This document shows positions 23,846 to 37,751 of a stretch of 64,000 nucleotides of DNA, one piece after another (position 1 is the stretch's first letter; every line of letters begins with the position of its first letter). A program made the position numbers and the translations under genes. Origin of the DNA: Lutraria lutraria (taxonomy: Eukaryota > Mollusca > Bivalvia > Venerida > Mactridae); contig OZ026851.1 of the NCBI GenBank assembly GCA_964023205.1, positions 8,659,637 to 8,723,636 of the forward strand, read 5' to 3'. The notes beneath the pieces were generated by a model that saw nothing but the letters and a program-made list of their open reading frames with translations, was not told the origin of the DNA and ran no database searches.

Positions 23846-24639
23846 TAATCATATTCATGCAACAGTTTAAAACATATTTTTTTGTAAATGATTATACAAA
23901 CATGACCCAAAATAAGAGTTAATTAAATCCTTATGATCACTTACATGTATTATTTCTCTGTGCCTTCATTCTCTTTAGGTCAAGAATCCAATGTACAAAC
24001 AAGAGACAAATGTTGAACCACAACTCCTAATATGGAGCCTCTGTCAACATAGGAAATACTGCCAATTCAATACTATTAAAAATCAACTCCAATTGTCTGC
24101 TTGCTGTAACCGAAACGATATACATTGATTCTAAAACTGTTCACAACTCCTTCCCATCATTTTTCCCTATTTTTCCAATTATCTGTTTTTAGACCAGAAT
24201 GATAACTAGACAGCAACAATGTGACACAAAAGCACTTTCGACTGCCCAGTATCAAAACATTTTTCTGATATCAAAATTGGTGAGTTTCAATACGGCCATA
24301 TAACAGTAAGCACGTTGACAGAGGCAGACATTCAGTTTGTAAGAACTTTACACCTTTAACAATAGAAATGTGAAATAGATTCATCCATTGAAACACAAAA
24401 TAAAACGATTACGAGTATCTTTTGTCTCAGATACAGCACAGATATAAAACAAGATAAATCTCTAGTCACCTTTTTTGCTTTGATTTCCAGTCAACTCTTC
24501 TATCTTATCTTAAAGCATTTTTGCATGTCATACATAGTATAAAACACTGCAAAGGCCAATGTAACTCATAATTCTATCTCTTTCATTGGCCATTTTTGTT
24601 CATCGTAGAACCAAAGGTTGCATTATTTAGATTAATGTC

Positions 24640-25045
24640 AAATCAGTGTCAAAATTACTCTGACACTGACTAAACTTCAAATCATTATCAAAGTAACTCT
24701 GACACTGACTAAACTTCAAATCAATGTCAAAGTTACTCTGACATGGACTAAACTTCAAATCAATGTCAAAGTTACTCTGACATGGACTAAACTTCAAATC
24801 AATGTCAAAGTTACTCTGACACTAACTAAAACTAACAAAATCTTTAAACCAACGCTATAGTTACTCTGACTGTAAGTTAAACTTCAAATCAATGTCGAGG
24901 CTAATCTGACACTAAAAATCTTTAAATGAATGCCAAGTATACTCTGACACTAAAAATCTTTAAATGAATGCCAAGTATACTCTGACACTAAAAATCTTTA
25001 AATGAATGCCAAGTATACTCTGACACTAACTCAAACTTCAAATCA
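24640..25045. repeat. Composite minisatellite of 38-39-bp units
   Basis: Two related unit types follow each other. The first is taaacttcaaatcaatgtca plus aagttactctgacatggac (39 bp, about five copies). The second is taaaaatctttaaatgaatg plus ccaagtatactctgacac (38 bp, three nearly identical copies). ACTCTGACA is common to both. Confidence 0.85.
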
Positions 25046-25804
25046 AACTCATTAAAACATTTTCTACAGTAATAAAGTTGTAAGTCAATGACATAAAACA
25101 TAAACATATAAGAATCTACTGAAACCATGCAAACACATCTAGCCTTGATAACAAAATAAGAGTCATCATGAATGAAGTCTTTGTTACAGGAAATCAAAAC
25201 CACATACAAGCCTGTAAAAGATCAATACAAAACCATACAATTTCCGATCCCGGCCAAATGTGAAGTATCTTTATTATTGCCTAGGAACTAACTGCTATGA
25301 TCAACCTTTTATTTACTAGTATTACTGATTCTGACCCATTTAGCCTGTTTTCTTATGTATGTTAATACATATACATCTTATAGTTAACATTAGACAAATC
25401 AATAACAAATTATATACAGAAGGAGTCCATAATATTCTACCTAGCAATTATGAAGACTAAAGAAAGCAGCAGGACCAACTGACAACACACCTGGGTCCAT
25501 ATTTCAGGTAGAGTAGATGACAAGAATGGTGTAGACATCAGAGGTGACAAACTTTTGCTATTCACAATTATATATAGCATGTAGAGCAAAATGCCAAGAA
25601 AATAATTTTCTAAGAAATGTTCATTTTTTCCCTTTGCAGTTGATGGTTTCAACACCAGTTAGGGTCAACTGCCAAGGAAGACCCTAGTTAATAGCTAAGC
25701 ACCTTGAGATAAAGTGTATATTAAAGAAACAGTAAGGTCAAAAGTAGTATTCAACATGATACAGGTAGACATATAATAATATTAACTGCAAGAAATATGG
25801 ACAA

Positions 25805-25925
25805 AACACACAATGACTGCCAAGAATGCACATAAAAAGCCAAGATTGGACATAAAAAGCCACAATTGCTAAAAAAACAATATTGCACTTAAAAGGCCAA
25901 TACTGCACATAAAACAAGCAAAACA
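25805..25925. repeat. Short tandem repeat of ~22-bp units
   Basis: Units read 'gccaagattggacataaaaa' with variations, about five copies. The minus-strand frame over it is a by-product. Confidence 0.7.
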
Positions 25926-26430
25926 AAAAAGTAGAAATCACAATTTTTTCTAGATGATTCTGTTCTGACTAGAAATTTTAGAAAAGCCTACGGAACTGTA
26001 CAGAGAATTGCTGTGAGCATACAAAACCATTAATTTTGACAATTCCTAATAATGCAGCATATATAGAAATCTCCAATCCACAATATATCTCTCAACACCT
26101 AGTGAGAAATTATTTCTACTCCCAAATTTTTCATTAAACACATATTTCTCCACAACTTATTACAAATTATTACTCTACAAATTGCTTCTGTATAATATTT
26201 CACTAACCCAATGTTTTCAATTACATTATACAAATAAAAACATTTTTTATTTCATTTCTTTTCCAGGAGACTTTGTACATAAAGACTTGTTTTATGCAAA
26301 TTGAGACATATATCCAGACAAGGTCCAACCAAAGAAATTAACCTAGAAGCCAAAACTACATTTCATATACAACAAATTACTTGCGGTAGTTACGGTCTTT
26401 CAAATTGTTTTCAACACCTATTATAGTGTA

Positions 26431-26436
<6 letters not shown>

Positions 26437-26486
<50 letters not shown>

Positions 26487-26489
26487 GGA
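26437..26489. repeat. (GA)n microsatellite
   Basis: About 25 GA units with two interruptions, preceded by a short (TG)n. Confidence 0.95.
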
Positions 26490-26579
26490 GTGTGTAGCTA
26501 AGATTGCGCAATAAGTATAGGATTCACTTTAATTAATGAAAATCAGAAAGTAAAACCAACTAGAAGCCCAAGGGCAACA

Positions 26580-27620
26580 TGTCGAGCCCCTGTTTAGCCA
26601 GCTTGTGATCTTGACCTTTGAACTACAAGTATGGGTGATATTCATGACACATCATTTCATTGAAGTAAACTTTAATACCAATTTATTTCAAAATCCTTGA
26701 ATGCAAACAGAAGTTACAGCCCAGACAAGGAAAATATATTTGACCGAATGTGTAATCTTGACCTTTGACCTATGAAAATCTGGGTGTTGCCCAAGACACA
26801 TGGTCTCATTGTATTATGGCAAGTCATTTTCAAATAATTCAATGCATAAGGGAGACACAGACCTGACAAGGTGTATAAAGATTATTTTTTATGTTTGACC
26901 TCTAAGTGTGACCTTGACCTTTGAGCTAGAGACCTCGATCTTACGCACTGCACATCGTCTCATGGTGTTTAACAATTATGCCAAGTTATCTTAAAAAGTT
27001 TCTATGCATAAGGGAGATACAGCCCAGACAAGGTGTATAATGCTCATTTTTGACATTTGACCTCTAAGTGTGACCTTGACCTTTGAGCTAGAGACCTGGA
27101 TCTTGCGCACTGCACACCATCTCATGATGTTTAACAATTATGCCAAGTTATCTGAAAAAGTTTCTATGCATAAGGGAGATACAGCCCGGACAAGGTCTAT
27201 AATGCTCATTTTTGACGTTTGACCTCTAAGTGTGACCTTGACCTTTGAGCTAGAGACCTGGATTTTGCGCACTGCACACCGTCTCATGGTGTTTAACAAT
27301 TATGCCAGGTTATCTTAAAAAATTTCTATGCATAAGGGAGATACTGCCCGGACAAGGTCTATAATGCTCATTTTTGACGTTTGACCTCTAAGTGTGACCT
27401 TGACCTTTGAGCTAGAGACCACGATTTTGTGCACTGCACACCGTCTCATGGTGTTTCACAATTATGCCAAGTTATTTCAAAAAGCGTCTAAGCATAAAGG
27501 AGATACAGCCCGGACAAGGATCCGGACGGACACACTAACTAACTAACTAACTAACTAACGTACAGACACGCAACCGCCATTGTGGCGACTATGTTGAGCT
27601 CACCGCAGGCGGGCTCGACA
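26580..27620 (+). mobile_element. Tandem-monomer (pearl/BIV160-like) element, six ~160-bp monomers
   Basis: The word TTGACCTTTG recurs at 26611, 26758, 26914, 27076, 27238 and 27400, giving intervals of 147, 156, 162, 162 and 162 bp. The last three units are nearly identical. Ends TGTCGAGCCC (26580-26589) and GGGCTCGACA (27611-27620) are a perfect 10-bp inverted pair. A tetranucleotide run (AACT)n lies just after the last monomer, at 27535-27560. This layout matches what is known of bivalve pearl-type elements; family naming is an inference. Confidence 0.75.
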
Positions 27621-30600
27621 ATAAAATCTTATACATCAAATTTAGAAATTCCATACTTGGCAAAACATAATACAGCTTTAGATTTAGTTAATATTGCTTT
27701 AAGAATACATTAGGTAGAGCTTTTTTCATTTTTGGAGTAAAGGGCTGATTTATGTCAAAATGAAATGAAAAAGTGTTGTATGGATAAGGAAAATACTAGC
27801 AGAAACATTATAAACATTTAATTAATAATTCATAAATACTTTGAATATACATTGTGAATATCAATCTTGATTTTGACAAATAAAATATTTCATCAAGTAG
27901 TTAGATTGGTGTATCCGATATATTTATATCTTTATTTTTACCAAATTTCATTGCTTTACTAAAATATTTTGCTAAAAACCAAATTCAATAGCTTTAACCA
28001 AATGCTAAAGTTCTTACCAAATTCAATTGATTTGATTTGTTAATTTTTACCGAACTGTATTGTCTTCAAATATGAACAATTTTTATTGTGTTTAGCAAAT
28101 GATTTGAAGTCACAATAATAATAATGATAAAGACTAAAGTTAGGCAGACTAAGGCCCAAACTTCCCTGCTAGCCTCTTATAAAATATGCAACAATAATTA
28201 CAATAATTAATACAAATAAACAAGAATATCATGAAACAAATACATAGAATGGTAACAAGATAATTAATGAAAAGTTGATAATTAAAAAGGGTGTTAGTTC
28301 TTTTAGAATAAGTTTTCCAATATGAAATGTATCTGTTTTTGAAGGTGCCTAGATTTGAGGCATTGCATATTACTCAACTAAGGTAATAGGAAAACTTCTT
28401 TTCATCTCTAATTTCAGTGGAAAACATACAGGCACAATGCCGTATTATTTTATATGAACCATAAACACCCCCCAAAATTCTAAAAAGGCTTGAAACCATA
28501 GTAACCTTAGTCTGAATTAAACGAGGCAAACTTAAGTCTGTCTATGTTATAATTATACACATGGACAATAAAGGACACTGACTTGCCACTCCTCGCACAA
28601 TAACTGAAAGAGGATCTAAATAAAAAATACAAAAACTGCGGAATAAATCTTAAATAAAGCTGTTTTTATTACCTTAATGACCCATAATAAGAATCTCTGA
28701 CTTATTGCAAGCAATAAAGCAACGTCTATTATCAGTATAAATAGACAATATCAACATAAAATACCTTAAATTTGTTCTCGGTACAACTCAAAACATCCAT
28801 TAGCCTATGACTTTGTTCAATGGAGACAACTTAAGCAGTGTTTTAAGTTGTTTTAAAGCACTAGCTCAGACTATAAGTGAGTAACTGTAAATACATAACA
28901 ATTTACCACCAACCGATATAGACAATTTTAAGAAAGTTCATTAACCTGAATAGAAACTGCTTTGGGTACAAAGACTGCTTAAAACATTTAAAACTTATAT
29001 ACAGTCATATATATGTATACGTATATGTGTATTCTTGTCAATACTTACAATATAAGTCTCAGTGGTATATATAATGAAAGAAAATTAAGGAGTTTGTATT
29101 ATCAGCACCAACATTTTACTACATAGATGCTACAATGGTGATACATATTTATTACCTACATCTTAAAGCTTTGTATGACTTCTATCAAGTTCATGTCCTC
29201 TTATTTACAATGAAATCTGTACATCAATGTTAACTTTGTGCATCAATATTATCAGGGATGTGATTGAGGTTGAAGGCTGAAATATATATTTGGCAAGGGA
29301 TTTGAGGGCCATGCATCAAGTGGTTGAATTTCGTGATGTTGATGTTGGAAGATATCATTACAGAATGCCCTAATATAATGAACTTGAACAAGTTGATTTG
29401 ATTGGACAAGTAAAAACTATTAACCAATCAGAAGTGCCTTTATATACATAGGTTCAAAAAACGCATTCTCTGCCTCTCAGGCATTTCAATTTGCAAAAAA
29501 ACACATCCCAGTAACATGCAATGTACATTTGTCTTCATATTACAGAAGAATATAGTTGGAAGTGAATTCCATAGGGCCTGAATAACAACACACTATCCAT
29601 AGACTATTCACTATGTCTAATTGGCTTTAACTGTGTTTCACTGCATTATGAAGTATGTACTTGCCATTTAACAAATTTCCTGTATATTTAATGTATTTCA
29701 GAAATACTTCTTTATTTATCATGCTCTTGTGATCTGAGCTCATGTGATGTTGCTGTGAATCTGTATAATTTCAGAAAATTACTAGTAATGTCACCCAAGA
29801 AAAGCAGGACACAAACCTCTTTCCTCAAAATATATTTTATACTTTGGAGGTATCATTCACCACATAATCTTTTTGTACTTACGTTTTTTGATGTACAAAA
29901 CTTCAAACGGGAAAAACTTTTTTTTCTTTCCATTGTAATAAGAGATAATACACAGTCATTTGATGTGTTTATAATTAATGAGCTCTTATAAAAATGTTTC
30001 CAATTATTCAACATCCATGCATATGGGTCCGCATTTAATGTGATGTGAGTCTGTTCAAACCAGCATCTTTATATCATCCATGGAAACAATAGACGCTTAA
30101 ATTTAGTTAGAAGAAACATAAAACAGAATGGTCATTTGGATGTCTGAACCAATCCTTTTACTTCATGATGAATTTGTTCAGACTCGAATTAAGGAAATTC
30201 TGCAGCCTTGGTGTCTCCATATATATGTACATGGCAGGGGAAAGTGACTGCACTAAACATCAGCTAAGAGCTAAATGCCTACACAAACACACTCTTAAAA
30301 GTTCTGTATGGAAAGTATTGTGCAATTTTATTAAACTGTCAAAGCTGAATAATTTCACGGTCAATGCTTGCATTTGTTTTTTAGCTTTGGTAAGATTCTA
30401 TTACTTTCATAAGTTATGTAAATTTTACGTCATACCAGTTGTCGAATCTACAGACATGGATTTAAAATGATGCACTATGTACATACTGCCATCGTGTCCC
30501 TCTGATATTTGTGTGATGTTGGATAGCAGTTTAATTCATTCAGCTTTGACAGTTTAATGAAATTGCAAAATACTAAAACCTAAAGTTCAAAATCCAAAAA

Positions 30601-30653
30601 ATAACAAACATTCCTGATCAATGACCTCATGTCATTTTAAGGATTACATCAAT
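27621..30653. other. Intron 1 sequence, no gene recognised
   Basis: AT-rich. Bases 27940-28080 hold a loose repeat of 'ttaccaaattcaattgcttt'. Frames at 29755-29991 and 30165-30470 have no recognisable motif and no coding-like composition, so they are not called. Confidence 0.35.
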
Positions 30654-30792
30654 TTATTGAATTTTTGTTTGTTTTTCGGACATATCGTCGGTTGACATGT
30701 TTTCGATACTTTCTGTTTTCTGCGCATAAACACTTGACATGAAGTAGAATGACGTCATTTTTATTGAATTTTTGTTTGTTTTTCAGACATAT
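30654..30792 (+). repeat. Pair of 32-bp direct repeats 107 bp apart
   Basis: Copies at 30654-30685 and 30761-30792 start ttattgaatttttgtttgtt and differ at one base. The segment between them includes a perfect TGACGTCA (30750-30757). It could be an insertion with long flanking repeats or a local duplication. Confidence 0.75.
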
Positions 30793-31350
30793 AGGATGTC
30801 CTTTGTATGATAACTTAAGCATTTTTTGCAAGTTGCAAAATTTCATTTCCCCCCCAAAAAAACCAAGAGTGCTTATAAGAAGGGGTGCATTGTCAGGAAA
30901 CATTTTGAATGACAGGACTATTATTAAAGGATTATTCAACCAGAAAGGCTAAAGCTGTTAATCAAACAAAAATGGTGTCAGGGAAAATGCTGACCACTCA
31001 GGGATTGCAGCATGGATGAAAACATTTATCTGGCATATAAATCAGGATAATGTTTACCAAGACAGAACAGACAAGTGATAATACATCTAGATATACCAAG
31101 TTCTTGTTAATGCCACTAAAATGAGATGTCTAAGTAAATATATTCAACAAACATGAGAAAATTCATCCGTCTTAAGCTATCTATATTTGATTTTGCACTC
31201 TAAAGCAATAGCTTCAGATTTCTGCGTAATTAAGCCCCGTCAACAACAGCTGACACATCCCATTAAACAACTCTACAAAGCGCTTACCTCCCTTAGATTA
31301 AATTTTAATGGATACCTCTACATTGTAGAGGTGTACATTATATCACATGA

Positions 31351-32661
31351 TATAAAACAAGAGGGCCAAGATGGCCTTGTATTGCTCACATGACAAACAT
31401 TGTTCACTCATTTAAATATTGTTTCGAACCAGTGACCTAGTTTTTTTTTTACATCAGATGACCAATGTTAATACTTGTCCTACCTTTAAATAAGACAAAC
31501 ATTCTGACAAGGTTTTTTGAAGATCCAATCAAAACCATGACAACTACAGCATAGATAAGTTTTTTTATAAAATTTGACCTTGTGACCTAGTTTTTGACCC
31601 TAGATGACCTATGTTCGAAGTTGTATTACATTGGATCATTAAGACAAACATTCTTACAAGGTTTGGTGAAGATACAATCAAAATTTGACATCTACAGTAT
31701 TAATAAGGTATTCCTAAGATTTGACCCCATGACCTAGTTTTTAACCCTAGGTGACCCATATTTGAACTTGTGCTTAATTATATTAGTCAGACGAACAATC
31801 TGACAGGGTTTGGCCATGATCCAATTACAACCATGACATTTAGAGCTTTTACAAGATTTTTACCTAAGATTTGACCTGGTGACCCAGTTTTGACCCGGGC
31901 TGACCCATGTTCAAACTTGACCCACATATCATTGAGGCAAACATTCTGACAAGGCAAAGATCAAATCAAAACTGTGACATCTACCGTGTTAACAAAATTT
32001 TCCTAAGATTTGACCTGGTGACCTACGGTAGTAATTGACACTAGATGATCCATATATTATACTCAATGGTTATATCATTAAACAAACAATTTGACAAAGT
32101 TTGGTGAAGATCCAATTACAACTGTGAAATCTACAGAGTTAACATGGTTTTTCATAAGATTTGACCTAGCGACCTAGTTTTTGACCCAAGATGACCCATG
32201 TTCGAACTCATCCAAGGTATTATTAAGATATATACATTCTGATAAGGATTCATGATGATCCAATCCAAACAGTGACTTCTAGAGTGTTCTAGGTTTTCCA
32301 GCAATTCGCCCTAGTGACCTAGTTTTTGACCGGAAATTACCCATTATCAAAGTTGACCCACATATTATTGAAATAAACATTCTGACGAAGTTTCATGAAG
32401 ATCCAATCAAAACAGTGATTTCTAAAGTGTTCACAAGGTTATCCCTTATTTGACCCTGGACCTAGTTTTTTACCCCAAATAGCCCAATATCAAACTCGCC
32501 CGTGATTTTGTCGAAATTAACATTCTGACCCAGTTTTGCTAAAATTGAGCTAAAAATGTGGCGGCTAGTGTGTTCACAAGGTAAAGTTTGACGACGCATG
32601 ACGCTGGGCGGACAAAGACTGATCAGAAAAGCTCATACTTATTGACAAGTGAGCTAAAAAA
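31351..32661 (+). mobile_element. Tandem-monomer (pearl/HINE-like) element, eight ~147-bp monomers
   Basis: TGACCTAGTTTTTGACCC-like words recur about every 143-151 bp, eight times. The left border is 'acaagagggccaagatggcc' with GCTCACATGAC at 31384-31394, and the right border is GACAAGTGAGC (32644-32654) followed by taaaa. These inner ends are inverted with two mismatches. Monomers are more diverged from each other than in 26580-27620. No coding capacity. Confidence 0.75.
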
Positions 32662-33349
32662 AATAACAGCATCACAATTTTACTGAATGAAAATCAAGTT
32701 ATTAGTATGACTTTATACAGATAAATCGTATCTTAAAGTTGCCAAAAAGAAGTGAAGCCACCACATTTATTACATATATTTTGTCTTGGAGTATCAAGGG
32801 TATTGAGAAATTTCTGATGAAAATAGAACATATATTTAGAAAGTACAGACTTCCTGAGGACATTTCACAAGCTGAATTACAGTCAGTGGTTTGCCACGAA
32901 AAATGACACGAGCCAACAAAAAACGACAATCATGGTTTCCTTTCGTAGAATTATTTCCCGATATCACTCATCTTGTGAAGACTATAATATCCCCGAGGGT
33001 AATACTGTATAAAACCAAGTATATTGACGTATGTATGAGATAACATGGAAATAAAAACAGAATTACTTACATCTATAAAGACTTTTCATTTTTGGCTCAA
33101 TTGCAGGGGAAGCATTTGTTTAATCAGCATTTTGAAATTAAAACCTTCCAACCATACATTACAATTTGAAACAGATTCCCTAATTGGCGAAGTTTTAAAT
33201 CCGTATAAATTGAACATTGGACTGACTTAGAATCTCACAAAGAACATTAAAGCGTAACTATTTCAAAGGAAGCCTAATTTCAAGTTTGTTAAAAAAATAT
33301 GTATAATTAATGCAACAACAGAACTTATGCAACAGTTTACTTATAACTA

Positions 33350-33527
33350 TAGTACAACCTCTCCAGAGTGGCCCTCTGTAGAACAACAACCTCTCTATAA
33401 CAACAACTTCACAATTTCTCTAAGCTGATATGTACTACAAATTTAACCTCTGTAGAGCATAACAACCTCTAAACAATGGTCTATATTTGCAGCTCCGACA
33501 GTGTGTTGCTCTACAGATGTTGTGCTG
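33350..33527 (+). mobile_element. MITE2 copy
   Basis: The left end TAGTACAACCTCTCCAGAG follows TA and the right end GATGTTGTGCTG precedes TA (33528-33529). The 178-bp interior has 'gagcaacaacctc' words in both orientations. Confidence 0.75.
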
Positions 33528-34110
33528 TACTCTGGCAGTCTCAGAGTTTCAAATAGTTCATAACATCAAAGAACGCGTTTGAGTTTCAATTTCTCCTACA
33601 CTGCAATCAGGCTCATCTCGATTTTTTTCAAATAATTAATTTTTATTCTCAATGACTTCTATCACTCAGGGTTTCAGTGCAGTAAAAAGGAAGAAACAAT
33701 GTTTTAAGGCATTGATTTTCAACCACTTTGAGTAATTATAGTGAAGATGAGAAGTTACAGCTTGGAATAATCCACAACCAATTCTTGCATGATTGCATTA
33801 TTCTAATGATTATCATTGCCCTGGAAATAATATTAAAGTTATTATGAAATTATAAGGCATGAAACAAGAGGACCATGCTCATCTCTAACATTACAGTATA
33901 GATCATATTACATGACTGACTTGGCCCACTTGAATCAAATTTAATAGAAATCTCCCAGAAATTTACATAGTAGGTTAGATTAGGACTATTTCAGTAGATG
34001 TTTAAACGTGTAATCGCAGCAAACTGACATGTGTACAGACATTATTTTATAAAGGCAGACATAGAAGGAAGGAATGACATACAATTAACCTAGTAAACAC
34101 ACTGCAATAT

Positions 34111-34288
34111 CAAAGTACTGAAAGTACTCATGGAAACTGAACTTATATTGACTTGCACTACAACATGGAATGGGAACTAGTTCATCAATTGCATAGCTGA
34201 TGGAGAAAAAAATGAGTACTTCAGTCTGCATCAAAAATCATACGCGTCGTGCGAGAGACCGCTATGGAAAGCTGAATTATCGTTCAAT
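34111..34288 (+). repeat. Rep3 copy, near full length
   Basis: It runs from 'caaagtactgaaagtactcatgg' through 'aactgaactta' and 'caacatggaatgggaactagtt' to 'ccgctatggaaagctgaattatcgttca'. Origin is unknown; no inverted ends or tRNA-like boxes were found. Confidence 0.7.
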
Positions 34289-34299
34289 CAGTAACTAAT

Positions 34300-36020
34300 A
34301 AAGCAATCAGCGACATACTATGATGCATAGCATGAGTAAAGAGTCATTTTTCAAACAGAATTATTTTCCAGCAAATTAAGTTCATAGACCATTACATAAA
34401 CACTTTAAATAGCTCAATTAAATGATTTACCTCAATTAACCAACCCATAATGTTCAACGGATAATAAACATTAATAAACATGACCATGGAAAGCTTTGAT
34501 AATAACATTTAAAGCTTGTCATTAAATCAAAGCAAAATATTAATAGAATATTTTTTTATTTCCTGATATACAATATTTGCGTAGCCATTGAGGCAATAAA
34601 TTGCATGTAAAATGATTCTTAATGTAAGTGAATGTTTCAAGGGGGAAAAATGCAGCCACTAATTGATTTTGTATTAAATAGTATCTTTATTTATTCGCAT
34701 ATTGGAAAACAATTAAGTGCATATGAATTCAATGAGATACGACCATGAGCTGTTCAACAAAGGATTACAAAGATAAATATCATAGCAACAATTAACAGGA
34801 TGGTGACATATGTTGTTGTTCAGTGTTTTGTAAAATCAGCAGTTTTTGTAATACAACATATTGACGGGCTGCTGTTTGGATGAAAACTAAGATCTCAAAT
34901 AGGGCACAATAAATAATCTGACCCACACTGATACATAGACTATCTAACATTAATGTTTTTATATCTTTTATATGTATGTCTGTACACATCTCCAAATAAC
35001 TAAGCTATATTGGGGTATTTGACAAAATGAGCACATTTGAACATTCCTCCAACAATTTTGGTTTGTACAGTCATTATACAGACACAAGGTTCTGAACATT
35101 GTAAACAATGAATAACTTTTGTGCGAAAAACAAACAAATTGTAACAAACAAACAAAAAAATAAATTTCATGGCACATATTCATACATAGTCGAAGGTCTT
35201 TGACGATGATACGTATGCATTAGTACATTGCAGTTCATTGTCAAAGCCACTTGTTCTTAGCTAACAGGTAAACAACTCAATCTGAGTTAGTTCATTTTCC
35301 TATTTAATGCACAAATTCTGTAAAACTTGTGTACAGAGCGACGAATTATAGTATAATCTATCAACATGACCTAAAATATACCTTCAATAGGCGAAAGGTA
35401 TCAAATATATTGCCTATTTTTTTTTCAAAATTTTCCTTGTAAATGCTTTGGATTTAGTCTGTAGAGTTCTGGAATCCATGTGAAATGATCTGCTGCAATA
35501 GACGCATGAACAAGCGTCTTAAGCTGTTGACTTTGAAAGCGGACAATTCCATAACTAAAATGGTCAACAAGACGAAATACAAAAGACCAATTTAGTTATG
35601 GTACCAAGAACTAATTTATACATGTCCATACAAACTGCAGGAACATAATATATAATACTGATCTACTAACTATCTAGATCAATCAAGTTGCTCATCTCTG
35701 CAAAGACTTGTTCCAAGAGAGGGAACACTGAATACATGATATACCATTATCTCAAGAATCAATCAAGAACTGTACTTGTATAGCTAGCTATAAATAATTG
35801 ATAATCTTACATTTGTTAAATCAAAACAACAATGTTTGTTGGACATTCAATTACATTGACACTATGATAAATCGGTAGCAATCATAGATAGAAAATTACC
35901 TACTGCTTCAATATCTCTTATTATTACATTTATGTCTATGAGAGAGATGGATGAATCTCTTCAAAACTTAGTTTATATACGGTCGTAAGTAAGGACAATG
36001 GCCTGAAGAGAATGCTGTTT
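34300..36020. other. Intron 1 sequence, nothing recognised
   Basis: AT-rich sequence without credible coding frames, clear repeats or inverted ends by eye. Confidence 0.4.
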
Positions 36021-36021
36021 A

Positions 36022-36201
36022 CAGTCAAACCTGTATTAGTGGCCATCTCCAAATAATGACCACCCTGTGAACAGAGGCCATTCTTTTAAAAATCAATCTT
36101 TGATCATTTAAAACAAAATTACCTCCAAATAAAGCCCACCTATCAATGAAGGCCACATTATTGTATTTCCCAAAGACAACATTTGTTCACAGGTGTGACT
36201 G
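36022..36201 (+). mobile_element. MITE1 copy, near full length
   Basis: The left end CAGTCAAACCTGTATTAG follows TA and the right end is TTCACAGGTGTGACTG. It has the internal 'gaacagaggccattcttttaaaaa' and 'cacctatcaatgaaggccac' blocks. The right TA has changed to CA. Confidence 0.8.
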
Positions 36202-37570
36202 CATTCCGCTTTTTTGAGTTTTCTCCTTAATCTACCAACACGCCCTGACACAGTTGTATTTTCATTTTTTTCATTCAAGCATTGATGACATTAAGAAATG
36301 AACTCTATTCATAATTTGCCACTTACTTATTTCATCCTCCCTCCTAAAGTCAGGGAACCATTACACAAGATTATTGGATGTATGTCTAAACATGGGACTT
36401 TAACAACTATCCCTTCCTTTTTCTACTTTAAGCAGTATACCAAGATACAAGGGGTGATTAAAGCTATGTTGAGTGCATAATGATTTCATGACAATGAGAC
36501 TTTTCTATTTTTATACGTTCTTAATTGATATAATATCAAGATTTAAGAACCGTGATAAAATCAATTTGCATTTATTTACATTCTCTAAATAGGCATAATG
36601 TCACTCATTTCTGACACAAATCTAAACAAAATGTTCACATGCATGCTCCAATATGTTCTAGGAGTAGGCAAGGACACTCACGCACTGTCTCTTCTAAACC
36701 CCAAACCAATTACAATACAAACCAAGTACTGTCTGAGCATGGCAACAGGAGTTATTAATTCAATAAGTAAATATTTAAACAATTGAAGGTTTAATTCAAA
36801 ATTCATTAAATTCATCTGTTATAATAAGTGGCTATTTCATTTTGTGAGCTAACCAATTAAATTCGTATGTGGCCTATTCAAGTGCTCTTAAACTAAGTGC
36901 AATTCTTAGTGCAAGACAATAATCAAAGGTGTATTCAATGGCTTTGTTCTAGCTGCAAATTGAACTAAAGGTTTTTGTACACTCAAGTTAGTGCAATGGT
37001 GTAAGAATGATTTTGATAGTATGGTGGAGATAACTAAACTTCTCTTTAAAAACCTGCTTTTCTTAGGTTTAGAGGAATTAAATTATCTCTACCATATGCA
37101 GGGTCTAAGGAGTGTTTTAAACATTTTGGTGTATCTTTATGTAATCACTTTCCTTTTTTTATAAAAAATCAAACAGGTCTATCGAATGGTTTTCAGCAAA
37201 AAAAGGCAATAAAAAACACCAAGTACTCACTGAAACTCGATGGTAATTTCTAGACCAGACAATGCTGATGCTAGGGTGTATAATGTCGTAATTCTTTGCA
37301 TAATGATACTACCAACACCACAGACAGTGACAGAAAACAGTGAGGTCTAACAATGGATCAATATAAGGATTCCAAACATATCATGCTGCTAAATCACACA
37401 TACATAAATGTAAATGAATTCTAGCTTAACTGTAAGGATGATCAACATTAACCACCTTTTGATTTGTGGCTCCATTGTGGGGGCAAAAACAATCAGGTAT
37501 GAAAAATAAAATTGATCAAATATTCTCTGATAATGTTTGTCTTTCTCTAAGTTAAAGACCAACAACGTTA
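36202..37570. other. Intron 1 sequence, nothing recognised
   Basis: AT-rich, with no coding frame or repeat that I can support. Confidence 0.4.
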
Positions 37571-37572
37571 TA

Positions 37573-37745
37573 CAGTTAAATCACTGAAAACCAGACCACT
37601 TCCAGAACGGGCTAAAAGTTTAGGTTTCTGAGAATTCTGTTTTTCAGAGAAATTTTGATAAATTCAGAAAAAATCGACTTGAAAAATCGTCTGATTTTCA
37701 GGTAATTCTGGTTTTCAGGGAGTCCGGTTTTAAGCGGTTTTACTG
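37573..37745. mobile_element. pogo-like MITE, 173 bp
   Basis: The left end is CAGTTAAATCACTGAAAACC; the right end in reverse complement is CAGTAAAACCGCTTAAAACC. TA flanks both sides (37571-37572 and 37746-37747). It contains several 'ttttcag' words in both orientations. Non-coding. Confidence 0.75.
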
Positions 37746-37751
37746 TATACA

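Noticed and set aside
28100..28760. Possible LINE reverse transcriptase remnant on the minus strand
   Set aside because: The sequence texture suggested old coding DNA, but I could not read any conserved motif or sustained frame.
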